Below are positions 8,392-17,463 of a stretch of 64,000 nt of DNA, piece by piece. The stretch spans positions 124,001 to 188,000 of the forward strand of contig JADJPT010000003.1 in the NCBI GenBank assembly GCA_016713125.1. Direction: 5' to 3'. The number at the start of each line of letters is the position of its first letter. Positions within the stretch are counted from its first letter, which is position 1. A program made the translations under genes and the position numbers. A model generated the notes under the pieces. It saw only the letters and a list, made by a program, of their open reading frames with translations. It did no database searches and was not told where the DNA came from. The stretch comes from Betaproteobacteria bacterium (lineage in GTDB: Bacteria; Pseudomonadota; Gammaproteobacteria; Burkholderiales; SG8-39).

Positions 8392-9132
8392 TCAGAGCTC
8401 GCCCTTCAGCGCGGCCATCGCCACGGCGCGCTTGAGACCGGCGATGCCCGCGGTGGGCGAGATGTGCTTGGGGCAGCGCTCGGTGCAGCTCATGTGCGTA
8501 TGGCAGGCGTGGCAGCCGGCGTCGCCGGCCACCGCGCGCAGGCGTTCGGCCTGCGCGGCGTCGCGCTCGTCCTGGTGCAGGGTCCAGGCGCGGTTCAACG
8601 CGGCGGGCCCGAGGTAATCCGGATTCCAGGCCACCACGTCGCAGGAGGAATAGCACACGCCGCAGCCGATGCACTCGATGCCCGCGTCGACGGCCTGGCG
8701 CGCTTCGGAGACCGGCGAGACCTGCGCGAACGCGTCGTGGCGCGTGGTGGCGCCCGCGAACTGGCCCTGGGCGCGCGCCCACTTGTCGAAGAACTCGCGC
8801 ATGTCGGCGACCAGGTCCTTGACCACCGGCAGGTTGGCCAGCGGCGCGATCTCCAGGCGCCCGTCGGCGGCCACCTTGGACACGTGCGTGCGGCAGGTCC
8901 AGCGCGACACGCCGTTGACCGTCATCGCGCACGAGCCGCACATGCCGACGCGGCAGGCATAGCGGTAAGCCAGCGCCGGGTCCAGCTTGCGCTGCACGTG
9001 GGTCACCACGTCGAGCACGGTCTGGCTGGCCTGGCGCGGCACACGGTACTCGCGAAAACCGCCGCCATCCTCGCCGCTGCGCCAGATGCGCACCTGCAGC
9101 ATGCCTGCGTCTTCTGTGCCGCTTTCGGACAT
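8392..9132 (-). CDS. Succinate dehydrogenase/fumarate reductase iron-sulfur subunit
   Basis: Electron-transfer subunit carrying three iron-sulfur centres between flavin and quinone. The N-terminal 2Fe-2S ligands are visible in CRVGMCGSCAMTVNG with a fourth Cys in RWTCRTHV; the C-terminal clusters have CIGCGVCYSSC and CHACHTHMSCTERCPKHI. The ATG at 9132 is preceded by GAGGAG nine bases upstream and was preferred to the ATG at 9153, which overlaps the upstream stop and lacks a ribosome site. Length is 246 residues, normal for FrdB/SdhB. Upstream is the disrupted thiamine-diphosphate enzyme; downstream are both anchors. The flavoprotein partner is unusually distant (ends at 1417). Confidence 0.93.
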   Translation of the reverse strand: MSESGTEDAGMLQVRIWRSGEDGGGFREYRVPRQASQTVLDVVTHVQRKLDPALAYRYACRVGMCGSCAMTVNGVSRWTCRTHVSKVAADGRLEIAPLANLPVVKDLVADMREFFDKWARAQGQFAGATTRHDAFAQVSPVSEARQAVDAGIECIGCGVCYSSCDVVAWNPDYLGPAALNRAWTLHQDERDAAQAERLRAVAGDAGCHACHTHMSCTERCPKHISPTAGIAGLKRAVAMAALKGEL

Positions 9133-9145
9133 CTCGAGTTTCTCC

Positions 9146-10779
9146 TCAGGCATGCACGGCGGGCGCCGGCAGACCCTCGATCATCGCATTGACGCAGGCC
9201 GGCTTGCCGGAACCCGCCGCGCGCGCCAGCGCAGCCGGCAGGTCGGCCGCCCCCGCAGCGTACTCGCCATGGCCGCCCAGCGCGACCGCCAGCTGCTCGT
9301 AGCGCGTCGGCAACAGCGTGCAGCCCACGGTGCGTTCCTTGCCGTAGGCACGGATCTGGATCTGGTGCTCGGCGTTCCAGCAGGCGTCATTGCCCACCAC
9401 CGCCACGAACGGCAGGGCCTCGCGCACCGCAGTGTCGAACTCCATGGCGTGGAAGCCGAAGGTGCCGTCACCCATCATGGCCACCACGGTGGCCGAGGGG
9501 CGCGCGAGTTTCGCCGCCAGCGCGAACGGCAGCGCGCTGCCGATGGCCCCGGCCGGGCCGTTGATGATGCGCGTCGGTGCGCTGACGCAGGCCTGCGCCC
9601 ACTGGCCGAATTCGCCGCCGTCGGACACCAGCACGGCGTCCGCGGATTGGTCGATCAGCGCCTGCACCGCGCGACCGACCTCGACCGGATGCGCGGGCGC
9701 GCCCGGCGCGGTGGCGAGCTTCGCCCAGGCCGCGGGCCGGTGCTTGCGAGCGCGGCCTCGACTTCGCCCGCCCAGGCGCCGGGCAGCTTCTTCGCCGCCG
9801 CCGTGAGCCCCGCCGCGGCCGCATAGGGTTCGGCCAGCGCGGCCAGCGCGATGCGCGAAGGGTCGCCGATGGCGTAACCCGCGCGCCGCAGCGCCTCGGG
9901 ATCGGGGTCCAGCACGATGAAGCGCGCGTCCTTGTGCACGGCCGGCGGCTGGCCGAACTTCAGCGTGAAGTCCGGCTGCTTGCCCAGCAGCACGACCAGG
10001 TCGGCCTGCGCCAGCATGGTCGGGAAGGCGCCCAGGCAGGGATCGTTCACGCCGCGCGGGCTTTCCATGCAGATCGCCGGCACCCCGCTGGCCTCGGCCA
10101 GCGCGGCAACGCGGCGCGGCCGCGGTCGGTGGACATCGCCGGACCGGCCAGGATCAGCGGGCGCCTGGCGCGCGCCAGCTCGCCGAGCACGGCCTGTGCC
10201 GCGACCTCGCCCAGCGGTATCGGTTTCACCTCGAAAGCAGCGGCCGCGGGGATCAGCGACTCGCCGTTCTCGACCTTGTCCTCCACCACGTCGAAGGGCA
10301 GCGACAGGTGCACGGGCCCCGGACGGCCGAAGCGCGCGTGGCGCATGGCGCGCGCGATGTCGCTGCCCAGCGTTGCCGCGCTCTGCGCCGTGAACGCCGC
10401 CTTGACCACCGGCGCGGCCATGTCGGCCTGGCGCATCTCCTGGAACGAACCCTTGTGCAGTTCTTTCAGCGGCGCATGGCCGGAGAGCAGCACCATGGGC
10501 GACTCGGAGGCCAGCGCCGTGTACAGCGCGCCGATGCCGTTGGCGTGGCCGGGCCCGCCAGTCAGCAACGCTACGCCGACCTCGCCGGTCATGCGCGCCC
10601 AGGCATCGGCCATGTGCACGGCCGCGCCCTCGTGGCGCACATGATGGATCACCTGCCCCGCCTCGTGCGTGGCGTCGTACACCGGCATGATCTGGTTGCC
10701 GGACAGCGAGAACAGGTGCTTCACCCCCGCCCGCTGCGAGCGCGCGGGCGAGGATGTCGGCGCCGCGCAGCGCGCTCAT
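9146..10779 (-). pseudogene. Thiamine-diphosphate-dependent enzyme (acetolactate synthase/decarboxylase-like), three frameshifts
   Basis: A TPP enzyme whose three domains all survive in pieces. It starts MSALRGADILARALAAGG (10779). The reading frame jumps at a G5 run (10724-10728), where four Gs would give the family sequence GVKHLFSLSGNQIMPVYD. The PYR domain follows with the catalytic-Glu segment HHVRHEGAAVHMADAWAR. A second shift near 10110-10125 joins it to the central domain (VAALAEASGVPAI), and a third near 9747-9752 joins that to the PP domain with the GDGTFGFHAMEFDT cofactor motif, ending PAVHA at 9146. All breaks look like single-base indels. The stop lies just ahead of the iron-sulfur gene. 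Substrate unknown: relatives include acetolactate synthase, benzoylformate decarboxylase and oxalyl-CoA decarboxylase. It is either decaying or mis-sequenced. Confidence 0.85.
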
Positions 10780-10785
10780 CGGCGC

Positions 10786-11961
10786 TTACGCCGATTCGTA
10801 CAGGCGGGTCAGCACGAACTGGCGCTGGCCCAGGGCCTCGGCGGCGGTCAGACGGCCGTTGGCGGTACGGAACATGCACTCGAGCAGCGCGTCGCCGGCC
10901 TGGTCGGGGGTCATCTCCTTGCGCAGCAGGCCCGAGACGTCGACGTCGATGTGCTCGCTCATGGTGCGCACGGTACGCGGGTTGGCGCAGATCTTGATGA
11001 CCGGCAGGATCGGGTTGCCGACCACGTTGCCCTGGCCGGTGGGGAAGAAATGCACCGTGTAGCCCGAGGCCGCGCACAGCGTGACCATCTCGGCCGCGGC
11101 CGAGGAGGAGTCCATGAACCACAGGCCGGGGCCGGTGGGTTCCTCGGCCTTGTCGAGCACGCCGTCGACCATGCACTTCTTGCCGATCTTCTGGATGTTG
11201 CCCAGCGCCTTTTCCTCGATCGTGGTCAGCCCGCCGGCGATGTTGCCCTTGGTCGGCTGCGAGTCCGACAGGTCGCTGGTCTTGTGCTTGTCGATGATCG
11301 CCTGGTAGCGGTCGAACATGAACTGGAACTTCTTCCTCACGTCGTCGTTCACGCAGCGTGCCGCCACCAGGTGCTCGCCACCGGTCAGTTCGGTGGTCTC
11401 GCCGAACACCATGGTGACCTTGTGCGGGTAGAGCTTGTCGAAGGCGTTGCCCACGGTCGGGTTGGCGCCGCAGCCCGAGGTGGTGTCGGATTCGCCGCAC
11501 TTGGTCGACACCCACAGGTCCTTCAGCGGCCGCTCTTCGCGGCGCAGTTCGGAGGCCCACTGCACGTACTCCTTGGCCACTTTGGAGGCGCGCATGATGG
11601 TGTCGTGGTCGCCGTGCATCTCGATGCCGAAGTACGACACCGGCTTGCCGGTGGCGGCGATGCCGTCGGCGATCTTCTTGGCCCAGCCATCCTCGATGCC
11701 GATCACCACCACGGCGGCGACGTTCGGGTTGGACCCGGTGCCGATCAGGGTCTTGAAGTGCAGGTCCAGGTCGGCGCCGAACTGCAGGCGGCCGTAGGGG
11801 TGGGGAATCGCCATCACGCCCTTGATGTTGTGCGCCACTGCCTCGCAGGCCGCGTTGGACAGGTCGTCCACCGGCAGGATGATGACGTGGTTGCGCACGC
11901 CGATGCGGCCGTTCTCGCGCTTGTAGCCCCAGAAAGTGGCTTTTTTCAGATCGATTGCCAT
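10786..11961 (-). CDS. UxaA-family lyase large subunit, most like (R)-sulfolactate sulfo-lyase beta (SuyB)
   Basis: Catalytic subunit of the altronate dehydratase/galactarate dehydratase/sulfolactate lyase superfamily. The ATG at 11961 (MAIDLKKATFWGY) was chosen over an upstream in-frame Met at 12009 that lies inside the preceding gene. At 391 residues, without the SAF domain, it matches two-subunit SuyB-type proteins rather than the fused UxaA (about 495). Recognisable blocks include GVRNHVIILPVDDLSN, STKCGESDTTSGCGANP, DLSDSQPTKGNIAGGL and FPTGQGNVVGNPILPV; the cysteines in the second block are candidate metal ligands. From memory these blocks resemble SuyB, but altronate- or other hydroxyacid-dehydratase activity cannot be excluded. 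It is the second gene after the GntR-controlled promoter. Confidence 0.85.
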   Translation of the reverse strand: MAIDLKKATFWGYKRENGRIGVRNHVIILPVDDLSNAACEAVAHNIKGVMAIPHPYGRLQFGADLDLHFKTLIGTGSNPNVAAVVVIGIEDGWAKKIADGIAATGKPVSYFGIEMHGDHDTIMRASKVAKEYVQWASELRREERPLKDLWVSTKCGESDTTSGCGANPTVGNAFDKLYPHKVTMVFGETTELTGGEHLVAARCVNDDVRKKFQFMFDRYQAIIDKHKTSDLSDSQPTKGNIAGGLTTIEEKALGNIQKIGKKCMVDGVLDKAEEPTGPGLWFMDSSSAAAEMVTLCAASGYTVHFFPTGQGNVVGNPILPVIKICANPRTVRTMSEHIDVDVSGLLRKEMTPDQAGDALLECMFRTANGRLTAAEALGQRQFVLTRLYESA

Positions 11962-11971
11962 GTCGGTTTCC

Positions 11972-12253
11972 TTACCAGCGCTTGGTTTTGATGTTGTGGA
12001 CGTGGGCATGCGCGCCCACGGAGATCGGCGCGATCTCCTTGCCGATGTCCACGCCGTACTTGATCACGGTGTCGCCCGGCTTGTAGTCGCGCAGCGAAAC
12101 CTTGTGGCCGATGGGGATGTCGTTCTTCGCCTCGACCTTGATTTCCTTGTCCTGGTCCATGATCCAGCCGACCAGCGTCTGGCCGGTCTTGATGCCCTCG
12201 ACCACGACGACGCCTACGCCGTCGCCCTCGTCGTGCACGACAAAATGAATCAT
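11972..12253 (-). CDS. SAF-domain small subunit of UxaA/SuyAB-type lyase
   Basis: A 93-residue SAF-domain protein that pairs with the large subunit 10 bases downstream. It opens with MIHFVVHDEGDGVGVVVV, has the SAF-like NDIPIGHKVSLRDYKPGD, and ends VGAHAHVHNIKTKRW, the HxHN(I/L) pattern typical of the N-terminal domain of UxaA and of SuyA. The split arrangement favours a SuyA-type assignment. It is the first gene of the long minus-strand cluster, starting 102 bases from the divergent gntR gene, so it should be the most directly regulated one. Confidence 0.86.
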   Translation of the reverse strand: MIHFVVHDEGDGVGVVVVEGIKTGQTLVGWIMDQDKEIKVEAKNDIPIGHKVSLRDYKPGDTVIKYGVDIGKEIAPISVGAHAHVHNIKTKRW

Positions 12254-12355
12254 TGCGGTCTCCGCGGGTGCTTGTGAAAGAGGGCGCAGTCTAGCTCCGG
12301 GCTTCCGGCGAAGTCAACTATATGACCTGAATGATTCGCATGGTAGATTGCCGCC
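12254..12355. promoter_or_regulatory. Divergent promoter/operator region between the SuyAB-type operon and gntR
   Basis: This 102-base gap separates two divergent starts and is the only AT-richer patch nearby (ACTATATGACCTGAATGATT, 12317-12336). TATATG or its complement could serve as a -10 element on either strand. TCA-ACTATA-TGA at 12314-12325 is a short imperfect dyad that might be a GntR half-site pair. The assignment rests on the arrangement rather than on a clear consensus. Confidence 0.4.
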
Positions 12356-13141
12356 ATGAACCAGGCCATCGAACCCGGCGCCGCGGGCGGCGCGAGCAAC
12401 GCCTTCCTGCCGCTGTACAAGGAAGTGAAGCGCCTGCTCACGCAGAGCCTGATCGAGGGCGAGTGGCCGGCCGGCGCGGCGCTGCCCTCGGAGACGCGCC
12501 TCGCGCAGCGCTTCAACGTGTCGATCGGCACGCTGAGGAAGGCGATCGACGAACTGGTGGCCGAGCGCATCGTCACGCGCCACCAGGGCCGCGGCACGTT
12601 CGTTGCGACGCACAACGCGAACCGGCTGATGTTCCATTTCTTCCACATCGTCGCGAAAGGCGGCGCCGGCCGCGACGGCGGCAAGGAATACCCCACCACG
12701 CGCACGCTGTCCTTCCGGCGCGGCAAGGCCGACGCGGAAGAGGCCGGCCGCCTGGCGATCGCCGCCGGCGATGCGGTGCTGCGCATCCGCAACCTGCTGT
12801 CGCTGGGCGGCGCGCCGGTGATCCTCGACGACATCGTGGTGCCGCAGGCGCGCTTCCCCAGGCTCACCGAAAAGATCTTCACGGCGCGCGACAACACCAT
12901 CTACCACCTGTACCAGACGCGTTACGGCATCAACGTGCTGCGCTCGAGCGAGCGGCTCTCGGCGGTGCTGGCCGATGCCGACGCCGCCCGGCTGCTGAAG
13001 CTGAAGAAGGGCGCCCCGCTGCTGGCGATCAACCGCACCGCGCTCAGCTACCGCGACACCCCGGTGGAGCTGCGCCGCAGCCTGGTGAACACCGCCGCAC
13101 ACGAATACGCCAGCGACCTGGGCAAGCAGGAACGCGACTAG
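12356..13141 (+). CDS. GntR/HutC-family transcriptional regulator
   Basis: A 261-residue regulator with an N-terminal winged helix-turn-helix (about residues 15-85; LPSETRLAQRFNVSIGTLRKAIDEL and GRGTFVAT mark the recognition helix and wing, given here in part) and a C-terminal UTRA ligand-binding domain (IRNLLSLGGAPVILDDIVVP). HutC-type GntR proteins usually repress an adjacent catabolic operon until a pathway metabolite binds UTRA. It is divergent from the SuyAB-type gene pair and is the obvious candidate controller of the 1-12253 cluster and of itself. It ends 15 bases before the convergent acyltransferase stop. Confidence 0.93.
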   Translation: MNQAIEPGAAGGASNAFLPLYKEVKRLLTQSLIEGEWPAGAALPSETRLAQRFNVSIGTLRKAIDELVAERIVTRHQGRGTFVATHNANRLMFHFFHIVAKGGAGRDGGKEYPTTRTLSFRRGKADAEEAGRLAIAAGDAVLRIRNLLSLGGAPVILDDIVVPQARFPRLTEKIFTARDNTIYHLYQTRYGINVLRSSERLSAVLADADAARLLKLKKGAPLLAINRTALSYRDTPVELRRSLVNTAAHEYASDLGKQERD

Positions 13142-13156
13142 CCGCGCCCGACCCGC

Positions 13157-13747
13157 CTAACCCGGCGGCGCGGGCCGGTCTTCGGCGGGCAGGCGCACCG
13201 GACCCTGCTGTTCGGGATGGCGGCCGCGGATGCCGGCGTAGAAGGCGCGGATCACGTCCATGTCGGCGCGCAGGTCGCCGCCGGGCTGCATCAGCGTGCC
13301 GATGCCGCCTTCCTTTCGCGCGTAATCGAGGTAACCCAGGGCGATCGGCACGCCGGCCGCGCAGGCCACGTGATAGAAGCCGCTCTTCCAGTGCGGGGCA
13401 TGGCCGCGCGTGCCCTCCGGCGGCATCACCAGCGCCAGCGCGGGCAGCGCGGCAAAGCGCGCCGCCAGCTGCTCGACCATGCCCGAGGCGGCGCTGCGGT
13501 CCACCGGGATGCCGCCCAGCGCGCGCATCAGCGCGCCGAACGGCGGCCTGAACAGAGTGTGCTTGCCGACCCAGGCCGGCCACAGGCCCAGCGCCATGGC
13601 GCACAGGAGCATCAACGGAAAATCCCAGTTGCTGGTATGCGGCGCGGCGATCAGCACGTAGTGCGATTGCGCCGGGCGCGCGCCGGCGGCGCGCCAGCCG
13701 AACAGCGCCAGGCACAGCCTGGCAAACGCCGCCACCAGTGTGCGCAT
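13157..13747 (-). CDS. PlsC-type 1-acyl-glycerol-3-phosphate acyltransferase family protein
   Basis: Phospholipid/glycerolipid acyltransferase fold, 196 residues. The catalytic HX4D motif appears as APHTSNWDFP near residue 36, the substrate-binding motif as MPPEGTRGH, and a third block as AAGVPIALGYLDY. It is shorter than PlsC proper (about 240) and resembles the short acyltransferases of proteobacteria whose substrate is not fixed. A hydrophobic N-terminus (FARLCLALFGW) suggests membrane association. It converges on gntR and diverges from the DUF1932 dehydrogenase gene; no pathway link to the flanks is evident. Confidence 0.9.
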   Translation of the reverse strand: MRTLVAAFARLCLALFGWRAAGARPAQSHYVLIAAPHTSNWDFPLMLLCAMALGLWPAWVGKHTLFRPPFGALMRALGGIPVDRSAASGMVEQLAARFAALPALALVMPPEGTRGHAPHWKSGFYHVACAAGVPIALGYLDYARKEGGIGTLMQPGGDLRADMDVIRAFYAGIRGRHPEQQGPVRLPAEDRPAPPG

Positions 13748-13843
13748 GCGCTCGATGTCCTTATGGTTTAATCGGCCCGGATTTCAACCAGCACAATAGC
13801 GCGGATCGCGCGCCCCGGGCGCGACGCGCGGGGAGAATGCGAC

Positions 13844-14743
13844 GTGACGCAGACACAGATACGCAGCATCGGCCTGATGAGCCCCGGCGACATGGGCCAG
13901 GCGGTGGCCGTGCGCCTGAAGGAACTCGGCTTCGAAGTGCGCACCGCGCTGGCCGGCCGCAGCGAGCGCACGCGCGCGCTGGCCGCACAGGCCGGCCTGG
14001 CCGATTGCGGCGGGCTGCGCGAACTGCTGGCCGAATCCGACCTGCTGCTGTCCATCCTCGACCCCGGCTCGGCCATGACGCTGGCGCGCGAGGTCGCGGC
14101 GCTGCTGCCGGCACGTCCGGCGCGCGGCCAGCCGCTGCTGTACGCCGACTGCAACGCGCTCGCACCGCAGACCAAGCACGAGATGCAGGTCCTGATCGAG
14201 GCCGCCGGCGCGCGTTACGTGGACGCCGGCATCATCGGACCGCCGCCGCGCGGCGCGGGCCGCATCCGCCTGTACGTCTCGGGGCCGCATGCGGCGGCGC
14301 TGTCGGTGCTCGGCCACGAGGCCATCACCGTCCGCACGGTCAGCGAACGCATCGGCGACGCCGCGGCGGTGAAGATGTGCTACGGCGCGGTGACCAAGGG
14401 TACCGTCGCGCTGCTCACCGAGATGCTGGTTTCGGCGCGACGCCTGGGCGTCGAAGAGGTGCTCGACGAGGAATTGCGCGGCAGCCAGGCGGCACTGCGC
14501 GACTGGATCCTGAGGAACCTGCCGTCCATGCCGCCCAAGGCCTATCGCTGGGTGCCGGAGACCGAAGAGATCGCCGCCACCTTCGCCGCGGCCGGGTTCA
14601 CGCCGCAGATGATGCAGGGCGCGGCCGACACCTACCGCATGATCGCCGCGACTGCGATCGGCGGCGAATCGCCGGAACAGGCGCGCGACCGCGCACGCAG
14701 CGGCATGCAGGTGGTGGCGGAACTGGCCGCAAAGTCGACGTAG
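13844..14743 (+). CDS. NAD(P)-dependent oxidoreductase with DUF1932 C-terminal domain
   Basis: Beta-hydroxyacid-dehydrogenase-like enzyme of 299 residues. The N-terminal Rossmann fold begins IGLMSPGDMGQAVA, a GxxxxGxMG variant of the nucleotide-binding loop. The C-terminal half has the DUF1932 features VKMCYGAVTKGTVAL and IGGESPEQARDRA. It starts with GTG at 13844, seven bases after GGGAGA (13831-13836); the ATG at 13837 is out of frame. Relatives include 3-hydroxyisobutyrate and 6-phosphogluconate-dehydrogenase-like proteins; the substrate is unknown. It ends just before a strong hairpin shared with the convergent chemoreceptor gene. Confidence 0.88.
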   Translation: MTQTQIRSIGLMSPGDMGQAVAVRLKELGFEVRTALAGRSERTRALAAQAGLADCGGLRELLAESDLLLSILDPGSAMTLAREVAALLPARPARGQPLLYADCNALAPQTKHEMQVLIEAAGARYVDAGIIGPPPRGAGRIRLYVSGPHAAALSVLGHEAITVRTVSERIGDAAAVKMCYGAVTKGTVALLTEMLVSARRLGVEEVLDEELRGSQAALRDWILRNLPSMPPKAYRWVPETEEIAATFAAAGFTPQMMQGAADTYRMIAATAIGGESPEQARDRARSGMQVVAELAAKST

Positions 14744-14789
14744 CGATCCCGGGGCGCCGCCCGGCGCCCGCCCTTCCGGACGCAGAAAG

Positions 14790-14818
14790 GCCGGGCCCGC
14801 TCCTCGAGCGGGCCCGGC
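14790..14818. terminator. Hairpin terminator between convergent dehydrogenase and chemoreceptor genes
   Basis: A perfect 13-bp inverted repeat (GCCGGGCCCGCTC, loop CTC, GAGCGGGCCCGGC) lies between two convergent stops. On the minus strand it is followed by CTTTCT, so it serves the chemoreceptor transcript best; the plus-strand side lacks a U tract. Confidence 0.65.
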
Positions 14819-14847
14819 GGACGAGGCGGTCCGTCACGGACCTGCGC

Positions 14848-17463
14848 TCAGAAGGTCGCCCAGTCGCCCGCCTTGTCGCGGGACCTGCCGCGTGCCGCGC
14901 CGAACGCCCTGACATGATCCGCCGCGGCGATCCGCGCCGCGGGCGGCGCCGGCGGCTGCACCGGCTCGACGCCCAGGCTGAACACCGCCACGGTCGAAGT
15001 CAGACCGGAGGCCTGCTCCTTCATGCTTTCGGCCGCGGCCGCGGACTCCTCGACCAGCGCCGCGTTCTGCTGGGTGACCTGATCCATCTGCGCGATTGCC
15101 CGGTTGACCTCCTCGATCCCCGTGCTCTGTTCCTGCGACGCCGCGCTGATCCGCGACATGATGTCGGTCACCTTCCGCACCTGGCCGACGATCTCCTGCA
15201 TGGTGCGACCGGCATCGTCGACCAGCCGGGCGCCGGCATCCACCTCCTGCACCGAAGCGCCGATCAAGCCCTTGATCTCCTTCGCGGCGTTGGCGCTGCG
15301 CTGCGCAAGGCTGCGCACCTCGGAGGCGACCACGGCGAAGCCGCGCCCCTGTTCGCCGGCCCGCGCCGCCTCCACGGCGGCATTCAGCGCAAGAATGTTG
15401 GTCTGGAAGGCGATGCCGTCGATCACGCTGATGATGTCGGCGATCTTCCGGCTCGATTCGCTGATGCGATCCATGGTGGCGACCACGTCACCGACCGCGA
15501 CCCCGCCCTGTTCGGCGACACGCGAGGCGTCCGCGGCGAGATCGCTGGCCTGGCGGGCGCTGTCGGCATTCTGCTTGACGGTGTTGGTGAGCTCCTCCAT
15601 GGCGCTGGCGGTCTGCTGCAGGCTCGACGCCTGCTCCTCGGTGCGCTGCGAAAGGTCGAGGTTGCCCGCGGCGATCTGCTGGCTGGCGGTGCCGATCGAG
15701 TCCGACGCCTGGCGAATCCGGCCCACGATCTGCGCCAGCTGCGAAACGCTGTGGTTGGCGTCGTCCTTCAGCTGACCGAAGGTGCCGGCGTAGTCGCTGT
15801 CGATGCGTTCGCCGAGGTTGCCGCTGGACAGTGCCCCCAGCACCCTGGAAACCTCGGCCAGCCCGGTGTCCGCCGTGTGCATGAGCCCGTTCATGGACAC
15901 CACCATGTCGCGGAACGCGTGCTCGAAGCGCGACTCGTCGCCGCGCACGCTGAAGTCGCCGCCCGCGGCGGCGCCGGCCAGCTTCGAGATCTCGGCGTTG
16001 ATCGCCGAAAGGTTGACCTTCACCCCGTCCATGGCCGAAGTGATGCGCGCCAGCTCTCCTGGCAGCCGGTCCATGTCCTGCGAAAGGTCGCCACCGGCGT
16101 AAGCGGTCATCACCACCGCCATGCGGTCCTGTATGCCGAGATGCAGGTCCGCCAGTTCGTTGAGCCCGGTCGCCATGCGTGCGTACACGCCGGAGAACTC
16201 GTCGGCCACGATGCGGGCGCCCGTCTCGCCGGCGCGATGCCGGTCGGTCATGTCGGTCTGCGCCCTCTCGAAACGGGACAGCGCCGTGGCCACGATCGCC
16301 ACATGGTCGGCGATCTCCTGGAGCTCGTCGGTGGAGCGCAGGTCGATCTTCTCGCGCAGCGTGCCGCCGGCGAGGTCGTCCGTGGCGCGCTTCAGTCCGC
16401 GCAATGTCGCCGACAGCGAGCGCGTGAAGGACAGGAAGGCATAGCCCACCAGGCACAGTGTCAGTGCGACGATGCCGAGCACGACGGCACGCTTGGCTTC
16501 GTACGCCGCCGCTCGCGTCAGCAGCATGCCGCGCAGTTCGGACAGGAAGGGCTTCTGCAGTGCACCGGCGGCATCGATGCCGCGCGTCATGCGGTCGAAG
16601 AAGGTCGCGGCGTCGACTTCGAACCTGTTCGCCAGCAGTTGATCGGAAGCAAAGCGCAGCGCGCCCTGGAAGCCGTCCTCGGCGGCGGCGATGGGCGCCG
16701 CCAGGCGCGCGCCGACGTCCTTGTTCTCGGCGCTGACGCGGGCGGCCCCGGCCAGCGTGCGCTCGAATCCGGCGGTGGCAACCGACTGCAAGCCGAGCAG
16801 CGAAGCGCGCGTGCCCACGTCGGCGACATCTGCGGCGATCGTCGCCGCCCCCGCGCCGCGCAACTTTGCGGCCGCCTCGATCGAACCCAGCAGGCGGAAC
16901 ACCACCGCCTCCATCAGGGCATAGCTCGCCATCTCGGGATCCAGCGTCAGGCTGCTCGAGTCGGCCACCGCCTCGAGAAACGAGATCAGCTCGGCGATCG
17001 CCGCACCATGCGCGGCAAACCGCCCGGCGCGCTCCCCCTGGCCGCTGGACGCAAGCAGGGTCGACACGCTGCGCGAAACCGCATCGTGCTTCTTGTCCAG
17101 GTTGAACGCCGGCTCCTCCTTCACCCAGGCCTGCAAGCCCGCGAGCGCACCGTTCGCCGCGCCGCGCGCCTCGCCGAGGGCCGCGCCGGCCTTTGCGTCG
17201 CCGGCCAGCGCCCTGGATTCCAGTCCGCGGTGGACCTGCAGCGTTCTGATCAATTCCAGGCTGCGTTCCACGCCGGCAATGCCGCGGATCTCGCTGCGGG
17301 TGAACTGGATCTGCTCGCCGAGCAAGGGCACCAGGTAAGCGGTCAGGGCGGCCACGGCGGAGATGCAGATGATCGCGATGGCGATCAGCTTGCTGCGAAA
17401 GCGCAGCTTGTCCATCAGCGCCGCCCCGGGGGCGGCGATCGAGTAGAGGATGCGGGGCATCAT
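14848..17463 (-). CDS. Methyl-accepting chemotaxis protein
   Basis: Inner-membrane chemoreceptor of 871 residues that controls CheA and hence flagellar rotation. TM1 is about residues 26-48 and TM2 about 324-344. Between them is a roughly 275-residue all-helical periplasmic domain rich in Ala and Leu (LIRTLQVHRGLESRAL), which resembles nitrate/nitrite-sensor-like helical bundles. HAMP-like segments follow, then the methylation helices and the hairpin tip VVASEVRSLAQRSANAAKEI near residue 720. The protein ends in DWATF, a WxxF pentapeptide that normally tethers CheR and CheB. The coiled region between TM2 and the tip appears to contain more than one HAMP-like unit (AGGDLSQDMD, AGGDFSVRGD, SSGNLGERID). 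The cheW-like gene lies directly upstream. Confidence 0.95.
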   Translation of the reverse strand: MMPRILYSIAAPGAALMDKLRFRSKLIAIAIICISAVAALTAYLVPLLGEQIQFTRSEIRGIAGVERSLELIRTLQVHRGLESRALAGDAKAGAALGEARGAANGALAGLQAWVKEEPAFNLDKKHDAVSRSVSTLLASSGQGERAGRFAAHGAAIAELISFLEAVADSSSLTLDPEMASYALMEAVVFRLLGSIEAAAKLRGAGAATIAADVADVGTRASLLGLQSVATAGFERTLAGAARVSAENKDVGARLAAPIAAAEDGFQGALRFASDQLLANRFEVDAATFFDRMTRGIDAAGALQKPFLSELRGMLLTRAAAYEAKRAVVLGIVALTLCLVGYAFLSFTRSLSATLRGLKRATDDLAGGTLREKIDLRSTDELQEIADHVAIVATALSRFERAQTDMTDRHRAGETGARIVADEFSGVYARMATGLNELADLHLGIQDRMAVVMTAYAGGDLSQDMDRLPGELARITSAMDGVKVNLSAINAEISKLAGAAAGGDFSVRGDESRFEHAFRDMVVSMNGLMHTADTGLAEVSRVLGALSSGNLGERIDSDYAGTFGQLKDDANHSVSQLAQIVGRIRQASDSIGTASQQIAAGNLDLSQRTEEQASSLQQTASAMEELTNTVKQNADSARQASDLAADASRVAEQGGVAVGDVVATMDRISESSRKIADIISVIDGIAFQTNILALNAAVEAARAGEQGRGFAVVASEVRSLAQRSANAAKEIKGLIGASVQEVDAGARLVDDAGRTMQEIVGQVRKVTDIMSRISAASQEQSTGIEEVNRAIAQMDQVTQQNAALVEESAAAAESMKEQASGLTSTVAVFSLGVEPVQPPAPPAARIAAADHVRAFGAARGRSRDKAGDWATF

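Noticed and set aside
10786..11961. Calling the UxaA-family protein altronate dehydratase
   Set aside because: It lacks the fused SAF domain and no uronate pathway genes (uxaB, uxaC, kdg) are nearby; the split SuyA/SuyB-like form fits better, though substrate stays open.
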